Below are positions 48,023 to 58,603 of a DNA stretch of 64,000 nucleotides, piece after piece. Positions within the stretch are counted from its first letter, which is position 1. Each line of letters begins with the position of its first letter. This DNA is from Staphylotrichum longicolle (Eukaryota; Ascomycota; Sordariomycetes; Sordariales; Chaetomiaceae): the NCBI GenBank assembly GCA_019096155.1, contig JAHCVI010000001.1, forward strand, positions 12,673,243 through 12,737,242, in the 5' to 3' direction. The translations under genes were made by a program, and so were the position numbers. The notes beneath the pieces are model-generated. The model made no database searches, was not told the origin of the DNA, and worked only from the letters and a program-made list of their open reading frames with translations.

Positions 48023-48795
48023 TCAAACGGTTCTCACTCCGTTCTTTTGTCTTTCCATGATGGTCGAATCGGCAGTGCAGGGCTCGTCTGGAACGGCGCT
48101 GTGTGGAACGACTGTGGGCTCCAAAGACTTGAACCACTTTCGCTCTCCCAACGCCCTGTAAAAGCGCACAATTCCAAACAAGGCCAGCAGCGCAGATATC
48201 CCGCCCAGGGTAATGTACACCACCGCAAAGCCAATGCCAGGCATCATGCAGTACGGCTCCCCGCGGCTTTGGTGTTGCCACGCGGCAATGCTGACGCCGC
48301 CGACCCAGGCGAACATGCCATATGTGATGGCAAGCAAGACCCATGGGCCCGGGCAGACCACCGCAGGGAAGGCCATGAAAGCGTAGAAGAAGGCCGGCAA
48401 TACACGTAGCTCCGCGGGTCGTACGTGTGAGTCGCGGTCACGTAGCGCGTGGTCGTGCCCGTGTAGACGGACAGCGTCTTGCCGAACGCCACGAGGGGTT
48501 CGCCGGGCGTGTACGAGTACGTGGTGGTCTCGGTGCTGCCCGGGTGGGACTCGGTCGAGCACGACGCGCCGACGAAGAACACCGACGGCGGGACGGTCTG
48601 GCCCGGCGCGAGCGTGAAGCAGCTCGCCTCGATGGTCGCTCGCTGGGTGTACAGGACGGTTGCCGGTGCCGTGTAGGTTGTCGCGGGGAACAAGACCGTG
48701 TCGCCGCTTGAATGGAATATTGTCATGGTCGACGCCGGCCGAGAGAAGACGAGACATGTCGTCGAGAACGACGGCGTAGGGGTTGAGAAAGCCAT
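48023..48795 (-). CDS. Thr-rich membrane protein of unknown function, frame broken
   Basis: Two overlapping minus frames appear to belong to one protein. The first starts at ATG 48795 (MAFSTPTPSF) and gives a Ser/Thr/Tyr-rich part with three Cys (FTLAPGQTVPPSVFFVGASC); the second, in another frame from about 48395, gives two hydrophobic segments (FYAFMAFPAVVCPGPWVLLA and GFAVVYITLGGISALLALFG) and ends in a polar tail at 48023. No GT..AG pair of useful length joins them, so a one-base indel near 48385-48400 is the simplest reading. Either the gene is decaying or the assembly has an error. About 255 residues if read through. No family recognised. It sits in the same orientation as the HET gene and the large membrane protein at 50388-52426. 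Confidence 0.5.
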
Positions 48796-49316
48796 GACGG
48801 CTGTTCTTACGGGTCTGCTCTGGTCTTCAACAGCTGCAATTGGAGCAAGGAAGAAAAGGAAAGAAAACAAAAGATGTAAGTAATCAAATTAAAAGCTTAT
48901 GTCGCCATGGGACTTGGCTGCAGCCTCGCGGCTCCGATTACTACCAAACTGGCGACTGACCCCTGTTCAGCAAGCTCATCAAAGAGACCAATGCTGTTCT
49001 CTCAACCTCCCCTACCTGTAACGACCCCTCGCCTCCCCAAGCTCACCCTTGCACTCGCGTGAATGAGAGGAGGGCGACATATCTTGGGTCCCTCCTGGCT
49101 TACTCCGATTGTTAAAAGCAGCTAGAACCCTCACGCGCCACATCGAGTGATTGAATTTATCATGGCTTGAATACTGGCATCTCTTTTTCGTTCTACCCTG
49201 CCTCCATCGCCAATTCAGCGCATAGCTGGAGAGCTTGCAACTCTACTCATCCTCCTACTTCCTGAGTTGATGCTCGAAATACTCTCTCTTTGCTCTGTCA
49301 TCCGCCTCCGGCCCCC
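48796..49316. other. Intergenic region
   Basis: An A-rich stretch (48839-48890) lies just before the Thr-rich membrane protein, and a mixed 3'-like region follows. A possible short upstream exon ending in a GTAAGA donor near 48810 cannot be confirmed. Nothing else seen. Confidence 0.35.
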
Positions 49317-49543
49317 TTACTTTCCCACAGAGGCCTTGCCCCAACCTGAACCTCCAGACTTGCCTCCGAGTAGGGAGGGGGGAGTCAATTTGCCAGACTG
49401 CTTGTTTTCTTTGGTGGAGGCCCCAAGGAGCTCGCATGCTTATCTGAGTCGTCGCCGGTTGCCGAGGTAACTTTGATAGTCGGGATCTGAGGCTGGCTTT
49501 GGGAGGCCGTTGTGCCAGACGCCTTGTTGGCTTGGGACGACAT
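49317..49543 (-). pseudogene. Short broken frame, small Gly/Ser/Lys-rich protein
   Basis: From an ATG at 49543 a frame reads MSSQANKASGTTASQSQPQI and onward to DDSDKHASSLG, then runs into a stop; from the GGGG run at about 49424 a second frame continues with KENKQSGKLTPPSLLGGKSG and ends GWGKASVGK at a TAA (49317-49319). The total length is not a multiple of three, and one extra G would join the two. It would be about 75 residues, low complexity, no domain. It could equally be chance; the smooth composition over the junction is the only support. Confidence 0.3.
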
Positions 49544-50387
49544 GGTTGGAGGACTTGTGCACTAACGCTCACGGCTAGTTGCGTAGAAAGTTGTTTCCTG
49601 GTTTTTGTTTTGGGTTGTTGAGTTTGAACGGCGCTTGGAATGCTTGGTCGGTATCCGGTTTATACTGAGAGCTCAGCGTCTGGGACTGTTCTTGATGCTT
49701 TTATGGAAGAATGTAGCAAGAAACATGAACATGAAGTTGAACGCAAGATACAGACTTCTTATGCAAAACGCCAACAATGCCAGCATAACGTTTAGTTCTC
49801 AAAGAACCTCTTGAAGCCACGAGTCTGTTACATGTGCCACGATTCTCAAAGCACTGGTTGTGTTAATGCCTTGACGGTGCCTAAACCACACAAAGGGGAT
49901 GATGTGATCACATTCCAGTTGGCACATAATTTGATCAAGAAAAGGAGTCTGTTGGTAGCAACTGCGCCTCTGTTAGCCGTCTTCTGCTGACAACAACTGA
50001 GTAGGTCACGGTCTCGGACCGTAAAGCCGAGATCAGGTATTATGGACAGCCTTTTGTAGTAACCTCATACATATCCAAAGATCCAACCAACGGTCCCCAC
50101 ATGGCCAGCACCATTACATCCCCTTTCCCACCCGCCGTCGTACAACAGGAAGCCCACCTTCCGACGTGCCCAGTCCCACCAGCACTCGCTCCCCCTTCAA
50201 ACCCTCCTCCACCTCCTCATCTCTCCTCACCCAACCCCCCCAACGACCCCCTCGACCGCCCCTCCCCTCCCACAAACCGCCACAGCCTGCCACGTCTCAC
50301 CCACCCCCCATCACCCCTCTCCCCCGCCCCCTACCCGCAAGAAACACCACCCTCGCCTCTCCCGCCTTGCTCAGCACGGGCAGATAC
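49544..50387. other. Intergenic region
   Basis: The left half is AT-rich and ordinary. The right half (50110-50390) is a C-rich, CCCC/CCT strand with long proline-type frames that have no coding support. It is the 3' flank of the large membrane protein gene on the minus strand. Confidence 0.4.
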
Positions 50388-52426
50388 TCATAGTACACCC
50401 CCTGCCAGCACCGTCAGCAGCGCCTGCAGCGCGACCGCCGCGTTGCCCCCCGCGGCGGCCATGCAGCGCTGGAACAGCGCGGCGCGCGCGCGGTGCGGGC
50501 GGTAGGCGCCGTCGTCGGCGTCGAAGAGCGGGCGGGCGAAGGCGACGGCGTCGGCGCGCGGGGCGCCGCCCTCGGCGCCGCACGCCGAGCAGAGGTAGAG
50601 CGTGCTGGAGAAGAAGGAGGGGCGGGACGCGAAGGCGAAGTGGGATTCGAATTCCCAGTGGCGCCATGCGGTGCCGGGAGGCGGGGATGAGGTGGTGGTA
50701 ATGTTGGGCTCGTGGAGGAGGCAGTCGGCGGCGATGACGGTTGTGTTGGCGTCCGGGGAGGAGCATTGGTAAGGGGTCAGGTGCTGGGCGGGGATGTTGG
50801 CGGCGGTCCAGTTGGCGAGAGGTTGGAGGTGGAGGGGCCGGTTGGTGGGCGGTGTGGTGGTGTTGGTTAGGGTGGTGGTGGTGGCGGCTGCTGGCCCGAG
50901 CAGGAGGGGCATGAGGGTGGTGAGGTCCCACTGGCGGGTGGTGTTGTCCCACGTCCAGGTTGTCTCGGGGGTGCGAGGTGAAGTGGCCCGAAAGGATACG
51001 TGCCGGGCGGCGATGGTGTTGCTCGTGAAGCAGAGGCTGATGGCGAGATCCTGGCCCGGGGCGGAGGACTTGACGATGGCCCAGGGCCCGGTGCCGGTGT
51101 TGTTAGACGACTTGAAGGGCTTTCGAAAGCTCATGCCGCTCTTGGGCGCGATCTTAAAGACACCGCTCATGAGCTCTGGCCTCAATTGGTCCGGATCTGT
51201 TGTGCCGCGCACGACGAGGAAGACGGGCGGGTCGGTGGCCTCGGGATTGTTGCTATCACGGCCGGCAGGGTTGAGGATCGGTTTTACAGCAGCGACGCGC
51301 GGCGTGGGCACGTCCAGGTTATACTCGGTCTGGATCGCGCACAGTGTGTAGGGGATCTCCGTTGAGTTCGGCGCGGGCCGGGGGATCGCGCATTCGGAGT
51401 CCCTTCCGCCCCAGAAGATGCCTTGAGGTAGCTCGAGGGCTGACAGTGTCTTGTTCTCCCAGCCAAAGTCGCCCGTAATAGACAGGTGACCGCGCTTGAG
51501 GCCGTCAAACACCTTTTCGTCAAAATCTGAAACACGATAGCCACCTCGTGAGTTCGGGGGGTCAGCGAATGCGAGGGCGCTTGTGGCCTCGATTATGCTC
51601 CCTTCGTCGTCGTACCGCAGCGTGACGTTGGCATCGACAACGGGCCGTACGCACACGACCTGCGCTTCGAGAAGCCGAGTTGGTCCGTCGAACTCAAGAA
51701 GGTTTTCCCGCTCATGAGCCGTCGTGAAGGGGAGAAAGGCGCGCATGGTAAATCCCGTGTCGATAAAGTCCTCTCCGACGGCAGCAGGGGGTTCCCAGTA
51801 CTCGCCGAAGGCGGGGTATGTTGCCATGTGAGACAGCCACGGGTCAGAGCCCTTGCCGACCTGGTTTCCATTGTACATGGTTTGTTCCATCAGGAATCCA
51901 AACGCCGAGTCGGTGGTTATCGACATCTGCGGGATCTGTGCCCAGTCCAGGTCTGAGGCGACCAGAGTGGATGTCGCCTGCAGGCCGAGTGCTGTAAGCC
52001 AGAGGACATGGAGGCGAGAATGGCCGTCAAGATGCCCGTCTGGGCGGCGATGGCGATGCGTATTATCATGGCCGAGACCGTGAGCGTGACGAAGAGCCGC
52101 CCGGGGTCTCTGAGAGTCTGCCACAATCCGGATACAGACCCGCCGGCGATGCTGCTGTGCGACTCGCTCCATAGGAAAATGAGGACCGCCGTCGTCGTGA
52201 TGAGGGCCGCAGACGAGGCCATCATAATTGCGAGCCATGTTGCTCTGAGGCCCAGAGAGCGTTGCTTGTCGGAAGGAGGAGTTGTGGTGATTGTGATCTG
52301 ATGGTCTGGCTGAGCCTGACTCGTGATGCCATCGCCCTCGTCGTCTCCGTCAGTTGGCTTCAGCTCCTCCAAGAGGTGTTCCTCGTCCGAGTCGCCTCCC
52401 TGACGGTTTGGGCTCCGCTCCAACAT
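50388..52426 (-). CDS. Large membrane-anchored protein of a fungal-only family, one frame break
   Basis: The ATG at 52426 opens a frame with an acidic cytoplasmic start (SDEEHLLEELKPTDGDDEGD) and two hydrophobic segments (LRATWLAIMMASSAALITTT and RLFVTLTVSAMIIRIAIAAQ). At about 51995-52010 the reading must pass to another frame, which then runs 500 codons: ALGLQATSTLVASDLDWAQI, a Thr/Asn-rich outer domain with many Asn-x-Thr/Ser sites, Cys-rich CSSPDANTTV and YLCSACGAEGG, and a hydrophobic end ALQALLTVLAGGVL. Similar large proteins of unknown role are common in Pezizomycotina and often have a further membrane pair where the break is. So a deletion or indel is likely at this point; no intron fits. 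No enzymatic motif seen. Confidence 0.6.
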
Positions 52427-52802
52427 TATGTCAGCGCATGCAGAAGTGGCTGTTACTCTGAAGGCGGCGGGAGAGCCGAGCTAAATTTTCTTTGCAGTCA
52501 TGAGGCTCGGAGCTTGGGTTGGTCTTGGCCGGGCTGATTTCCCTCGGCTGAGGCTGACCGCTGCATCGCGCCAGGGCGCTATTGACACGCCACACATCAA
52601 GTTTGAACTTGGGACTGGTCGTCCCGGGCTGAGGTAGCCTTTGCCGAGCGTCCTCAAGAAAAACAAAAACAACAACCTGTTGTCCATGATTTGGAGCGTT
52701 CTTCTTTCATCGAGCCGTCGCGGATCGCCTGCAACTCTCGGTTCAACTCTCTCACTCAATCTCTCTCTACTATTGAGCCATCGATAAGCGAATCTGCGCC
52801 CT
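52427..52802. other. Intergenic region
   Basis: 376 bp between the start of the large membrane protein and the stop of the PQQ dehydrogenase gene. Nothing of note. Confidence 0.45.
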
Positions 52803-54240
52803 TTAAGCACCATAAATGACATAAATCTCGCCCGAGGTATCGCTCGACACAAACAGCCGCCCCTTCTGGTCAAAGTCCAGCCCGACGGGGCGGAAGCAAC
52901 TGTTGGGGCAGCCACCGATGTTGCTGTTCTCCATGACGGGAATCTGAGCCGTCTTGCTGGTGACGCCATGCACGGGCTGCCCGTCCTGGAAGTCAACACG
53001 CGTGACGCGGTAGCCGTCGGCCGGATTGCGGTTCCTGATTTGTTGTGTCAGTTGCCTGGGGACCTAAGACAGGAGAGAAATAGAATAGACATACCAGCTG
53101 CCGTGGAAAGCAATGTACGCTGACGTGCTGTTCTTGTTAAACTTGATGTCCAGCGGGGCCGTGTGGGCGTGGAAGTGCAGGCGGCCCGTCATGCGGCTGT
53201 TGGCGCACTCGTCGGCGGCGACGTTGGGGACGCCGTCGGGCTTGAACAGACCGCCCACCAGCAGGCCGCTGATGCCGACGTTTTGCGGGTCCCAGGCGGG
53301 GACGCAGGACGGGTAGCCGTAGTTGAGGCCCTTGTAACGGTTGGTCGTGGCATTCAGCACGCCGTGGTAGCTCAGCCGCTCTGCCGGGTTGTCGGTGTGG
53401 ATGTCGCGGCCGTTCAGGCGCAGGTCGTCCATTTGGTTTTCGACAGACCACTGAGAAAGGGTTTAGTGAGGTTTTCGGAGCAGAGGACGCGAAGTACGTA
53501 CGAAACCACCATAGATGGGATCCTCAGTCATGCCAACAATGTTGCGGAGACCCCAAGCGAGCACCTCGCCGCCGGTGTTGTAGTTGTGTGCGGTTTGTAG
53601 CCCCTGGCTGATGCTGAAGGACTTGATCATGCTGCGCGCAGCCGACTGCTGCGTGGTCGACGTGTCGATGTTCGACTGCGAGCCACGGGCCACCAGAATA
53701 GTGTCTGGGCTCCATTTGGAGGTGGTGATGGCGCGAGTCGGGTGCGTCCCCTGGAACGACATACCCGTCACAATCTGCTTGCCCGTGCCGACCTGGCCAG
53801 TGGCGGCATCGTAGGAGTATGCCGTGACGCTGGCGAGGTTGGAGGTAAAGAGCGTCTTGCCGTCGGCGCTGAGGGCGATTCCGTGGTTTGTCTACCCCCA
53901 AGTTAAGTAGTTGGCCAGCAGAGACTGGGAAGCATTTCTGCCTTACCGATCCGCTGACGATCTGAGTGTTGGACTGGACACAGACAATGTTCCCGTTGTC
54001 CTGCAAGACGAGCCGCCGTACGCCTTGGCTGCCACCCTCAGCCACCAACAGGTTGCCCGCCGAGTCTACTACAATGTGTCGCGGCTGCCGGAGACCGGTC
54101 GCGAGAACACTGGATCTGTACCCAGAGCCCATCTTGGGCTGGTATCGCCCGGTGACGCCCGAGCATGACTGGGCGGCAGCCTCAGGAATGAGCATGGATG
54201 CTAGGACAACCACGCCCGTGAGTGTCGTGAGGTGTCCCAT
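52803..54240 (-). CDS. Secreted PQQ-dependent sugar dehydrogenase, AA12-like
   Basis: Related to L-sorbosone/glucose dehydrogenases with a six-bladed propeller (family knowledge; AA12 members use PQQ and can feed electrons to lytic polysaccharide monooxygenases). Exons 54240-53947, 53891-53502, 53450-53095 and 53034-52803 join in phase to about 423 residues. A signal peptide ends near PEAAAQSCSG. Then LRQPRHIVVDSAGNLLVAEG, TNHGIALSADGKTLFTSN, GGEVLAWGLRNIVGM, YKGLNYGYPSCVPAWDPQN, SAYIAFHGSW|NRNPADGYRV and a final GLDFDQKGRLFVSSDTSGEI follow the order of the family. No carbohydrate-binding or cytochrome domain is attached. The gene model is firm; the substrate is not known. Confidence 0.88.
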
Positions 54241-56403
54241 GATGGCTCGATCGAGACGTCAAAGGATTAGGGGTGAGGTCTTGTCGACAGTCGGTGCCCA
54301 GAAGCCCCGGAAGCCCCAGAAACTGGAAATTCTCAGCTCTGTAATTTATCGTTGGTTGGCACAAACACGAGGAGTGAAGTTTATAACTCGCATTCCACGA
54401 CATACGCAATAAGGGCGGTTCGGCAGCATCCGAGATGTAAAGGGCGGGACTGCTCTCTTATGACTGCTGTAGCCGGGGAAGGTCATCTACCGGCCACACA
54501 CCCTCTGATTGCTTGCCCGGAGTCCTGGTTTGCATCATGGCCATCGCCACATCCATTACACACCAAACGGAAAAAAGTCAGGGATAATAAATGGGCTGGC
54601 GACTCGGGGAGCGGGGGACGGTGATATTTGGTTGCTTGGCGGTCATGCTGGGCCATTCATCCGGAACGGCGCCGGCTGGCAGCAAGCTTTGTCGGCGTTC
54701 TTCGGTAAAGCGCCGGACCATGGATGCCCGACTGGGTCCCATCGCAATCTATCCGAGTTCTTGGTATTCTTTATGTCGTGGGAGCGCGCCCTGCGCCAAG
54801 TTTCTTAAGACGTTGGTTGATATCAACACTGTCTATTTGCTTTTGTTGGTGTTGCATCCAATCAGTCGGACAATGTCAGGGAGCCAGTAAAAGCGCCGGC
54901 ATGGTATGCGCTCATTCTAGACATGGACAGGGCTCATGGAACTTGCGCTCATGAGGTTGATCCGAAAAGGAAAGGGATCTGATCCAGATTGTCCTAGGTC
55001 TTGAAGTAGCACTTACCTACTCTTGGATTGATGTCAGTAGATCGCACACATTAGTAAACCACCTGGGTTACCCACTCACGCGCGGCTTGGCCACTCCTCA
55101 AGGCTAGCCAACAGCATTCCGCCGGTCATCTTTCATCTGGTATTGGCTCGAGCTCAAGTCAATCAACGATCCCGTGCTCCAAGATCAAGTGCAACGTGTC
55201 GCCGTGCCAGACAGTACTAGGTAGTTGCCCCTTCCCTGGAGCAGTTTGTGATCTCTGAGCAGAACAGGTGGCGTGTATGACCACAACCCAACACGGCACA
55301 GGTGTTGCCTCCATCTGCGATCTGTCCCCTAGCACCCGCCTCCCGCCAGTTTGTGTGAAGCACCGTGCATTGAAATTGTCGGACTCACCCACGGACGGGT
55401 CGGCACAAGCTGGAACATGGCGTTGGATCGACCCGACGTGAGCGAGAGAGTCGATCATGAGAATCCCGGCGCTTTTGTAATCTTTCGCGGTGAGTGCAGT
55501 TCATGTTCACGGCCAAAGCTCGAAGCATTGGTCAACTGCACAGACTTTCTGGGAAATAGCACATGCCGGAGCTCAATCCTGGCCGTCTAGATCTTTTCCT
55601 TAGCTTGTGAAACCTCTGTCCTTTTCTCAACCCTGTCTGGTGTGACAGCAAGGGAAGGACGTGAGGACACCCGCGCAGTGCTCACACGTGGCCTTGTTCC
55701 TGGCACTTCTGGCGAAATGAAAAACATTGAGCGGTCAACGCTTGAACGCCAAGCATTGATCCATCAAAGTGAGGATGGATGGCGGACAGGCTAGCTTCGG
55801 TTGACGGGGAGGTGCCAAGAGTCCGGGGAGTGGCGGTCTCCGGGGGTGGATTTCACGGCAGCTCATTGAATCATGGAACCACGGCACGGGGACGGTGAAG
55901 CCGCAGGCGGGAGACCACGTCCGTCTGAAGCGAGGAATTCGGCCTCGGTGCGACCGTTGCATCCAGAGTCGTGCCCGTATTTCAATGGGAGATCTCCTGA
56001 CAAAGCGCAAACGTAGCAACAAACAGGCAGGCGCCAATGCCGATAATTCCTGCATGTTGGATGTTGGGGTGCATGTGAGCATGGAAGGTGCACAATGTGG
56101 AGAAAATATTACGAGAACGACCCACGTAGAATTTTTCCCATCGTTTGCCGTCGGCCGGGGGTTGTCTTTCCTCCAATTCTCAATATTCCATGCATGGCGT
56201 GTTTCTTTCAGTCCCAAGTCAAACTGTTTGTCCCAATAACTGCACTCATAGCTTATTTCACTCTGTAACTGGCCCGAAGCTTGAAGTGGTTCCTTCCCAG
56301 AGCTTGCGCATCCCAGTTTGGACCTAGAATCAAAGTGGCAATACCTGTCTCCCGCCACTCCTCAGACCCCGGATACCGAAATCTACCCCATGAGAAATTG
56401 AGA
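54241..56403. other. 2.2-kb divergent intergenic region
   Basis: The promoters of the AA12-like gene and the MFS transporter. A 207-codon minus frame (55735-56358) has no domain, lies in the transporter leader and is taken as chance. No repeat or RNA gene seen. Confidence 0.45.
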
Positions 56404-58054
56404 ATGACAGCAAAACACGACAATGACAATGCAGGAAACGCTCGCCTTAGCGATAGCTGCACAACCACCACGACTACTCGGTCATCTACGTTGTCGCTAG
56501 CAGACCCAGAAAAGACACCAGCAGTAGCAGCCTCAGAAAAGACACAATCACCATCCGTCTCAACTGAGACGGTGCCCCCAATCGCTGTCGACAACATCCA
56601 GACCACTGCCTTACCACACACAGGCTTTCCAAACAATGGCGCAACAACAACAGCCACCACCGAAAAGCCCACCGGGCCCCACGACCCCTCCGACTCGGAC
56701 GACTCCAACCTGCCCCCCAACCCGCTCGCCCTCCAGCCCTCGGCGGCGACGACCATCGACTTCCCCGAGGGCGGCCTGACGGGCTGGCTCGTGGTGCTGG
56801 GCTCTTTCAGCGCCATGGTCTCGCTGTTCGGGCTGATCAACTCGGCGGCCGTTTTTGAGTCGTACTTTTCGACGCACCAGCTGGTCGACAAGACGGCGTC
56901 CGAGATTGGCTGGATTTTTAGTCTGTATTTGTTCATCGTCTTTTTCGTCGGCATCCAGGTCGGGCCCATCTTTGACCGGTTCGGCGCGCGCGCGTTGATC
57001 GCGGTGGGGAGCGCGCTCATCTTTTTGAGTTTGTTGTTGTTGAGTTGGTGTGAGGGTATGTATCTTCTGGAGGGATGGCGGTTCAGGGTGGATGGGAGAG
57101 CTGATGATGCTGTGGGCAGAGTACTACCAGATTATTCTTACCTATTCGGTTCTCGGTGGACTGGGCGGCGCGCTGCTCAACAGTCCGGCCTATGGCGCCA
57201 TTGCGCATTTCTTCAACGTCCGCCGGGGGCTGGCCACAGGAATTGCGACCACGGCTGGCGGCGTAGGGGGTGTCGTCTTCCCCATCCTGCTGCGCGCCCT
57301 GCTTCCTGGGGTCGGATTCGCTTGGAGTTGCCGCATCCTCGCTTTCATCATGCTCGGCCTCGCGGTGCCTTCAAATCTCTTCATCAAGACGAGACTGCCT
57401 CCCGCCAAAGGCCCCGACGGTCGCCCCAAGGTGCAGTCGGTCTGGCCTGATTTCAGCGTTTTCAAAGACGCCCGGTTCGCCTTCGCATCGGTTGGCATTT
57501 TCTTCATGGAGTGGGGTCTTTTTATCCCCCTCACGTATATCGTCTCTTATGCCGCCGCCCACGGCCAGGATGCGACCGAGAGTTATCTGCTTCTGTCGTA
57601 CCTGAACGCTGGGTCGGTGTTGGGACGGGTCCTTCCCGGATTCCTGGCTGACCGCTTCGGGCGGTTCAACGTCATCATCGTCACCATTGCGATGTGCGTC
57701 GTCACGGTGCTGGCGCTGTGGCTGCCCGCGGGGACATCGAAGGCCCTGCTGATTGTGTACTCGGTTCTTTTTGGCTTTGCGAGCGGGAGCAACCTTGGCT
57801 TGGTGCCCGTCTGTCTGGGACAGCTGTGCGACCACAGGAAGTACGGGCGGCTCTACTCGACCGCCATGATGGTGGCGAGCTTTGGGACTCTCAGCAGTGT
57901 GCCGATTGGAGGCGCTATTTTGGATTCCGGCACGGCAGAGGACGGGTGGAGGAACGTCATCATCTTTGCCGGCGTGTCGTATTTTGTTGCGCTGGCCTGC
58001 TACACGGTTGCGCGTGTGCTTGCTGTTGGATGGAGTCCGCGAAAGATGTTTTAA
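56404..58054 (+). CDS. MFS transporter, monocarboxylate (MCT/MCH) type
   Basis: Exons 56404-57055 and 57120-58054 join in phase (G|AG) to about 528 residues. A Thr/Ser/Pro-rich cytoplasmic tail of about 115 residues precedes the first membrane helix (FPEGGLTGWLVVLGSFSAMV). The MCT signature follows: G.FESYFST...SEIGWIFSLYLF, then GPIFDRFGARALIAVGSALI. After the intron come YGAIAHFFNVRRGLATGIAT, SYLNAGSVLGRVLPGFLADR and RKYGRLYSTAMMVASFGTLS. Fungal relatives carry monocarboxylates or riboflavin (Mch5), so substrate cannot be told from sequence. The ATG at 56404 is the first in frame with a fitting context; the frame is open upstream to 56281 but without another good start. Confidence 0.92.
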
Positions 58055-58603
58055 GGTACCTCGGCGGCTGGATATACCCAGAGGAGTTATCGTTGTTGGA
58101 TCAAGCATTAGCGGAGGCCATAAAACTAGAAATCGTTTTTGAATCAATTATTCTGCTCGAGTACTTGATTGCGTTTGAGCTGAGCTTCATTTTCTTTGAA
58201 ATGGATCGCGTTGAAGACCCCAAGCAAGTTTTACATATGTCTTTATAGAGTTAATCAATGCTTAGGGTAGACGGAGAAATCTAGTTACCTTACAACTACA
58301 CCCGCTTACAATCCTGGCCAATTTTTGGAACTTTTTTCCATCTCCCAGTTCAAAGCTCAAAACCCTCACCTGAAAGCATGCCCCACAATGGCAAAGCTGA
58401 CGGGCTGAAGTTCCGACAGCCCGACTGCCTGCAGGTGGACCCCTGTCGACCCCTGGCAGGGCCCCGCAGTTACCCGACGTCACCCAGATCGCGGGGCAGT
58501 TTTGGCTTCTGAGGACCCCGCATCGCCAAAATTTTGGATCATGCAACCCGCCCGCGACACTTTTCAGGCGCACACTTTACAAGACGAGACCAGCACCGCG
58601 ACT
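58055..58603. other. Intergenic region before DPH2
   Basis: The left part is AT-rich (58130-58260), consistent with the transporter 3' end. The right part is the DPH2 leader. An in-frame ATG at 58541 would add 21 residues to DPH2. Confidence 0.45.

Noticed and set aside
55735..56358. 207-codon minus frame in the transporter leader
   Set aside because: No domain or codon bias, and antisense to the 5' region of a well-supported gene.
58502..58603. Extended DPH2 start at 58502
   Set aside because: The first codon there is TTG. ATG 58604 gives the expected N-terminus; ATG 58541 is kept only as an alternative.
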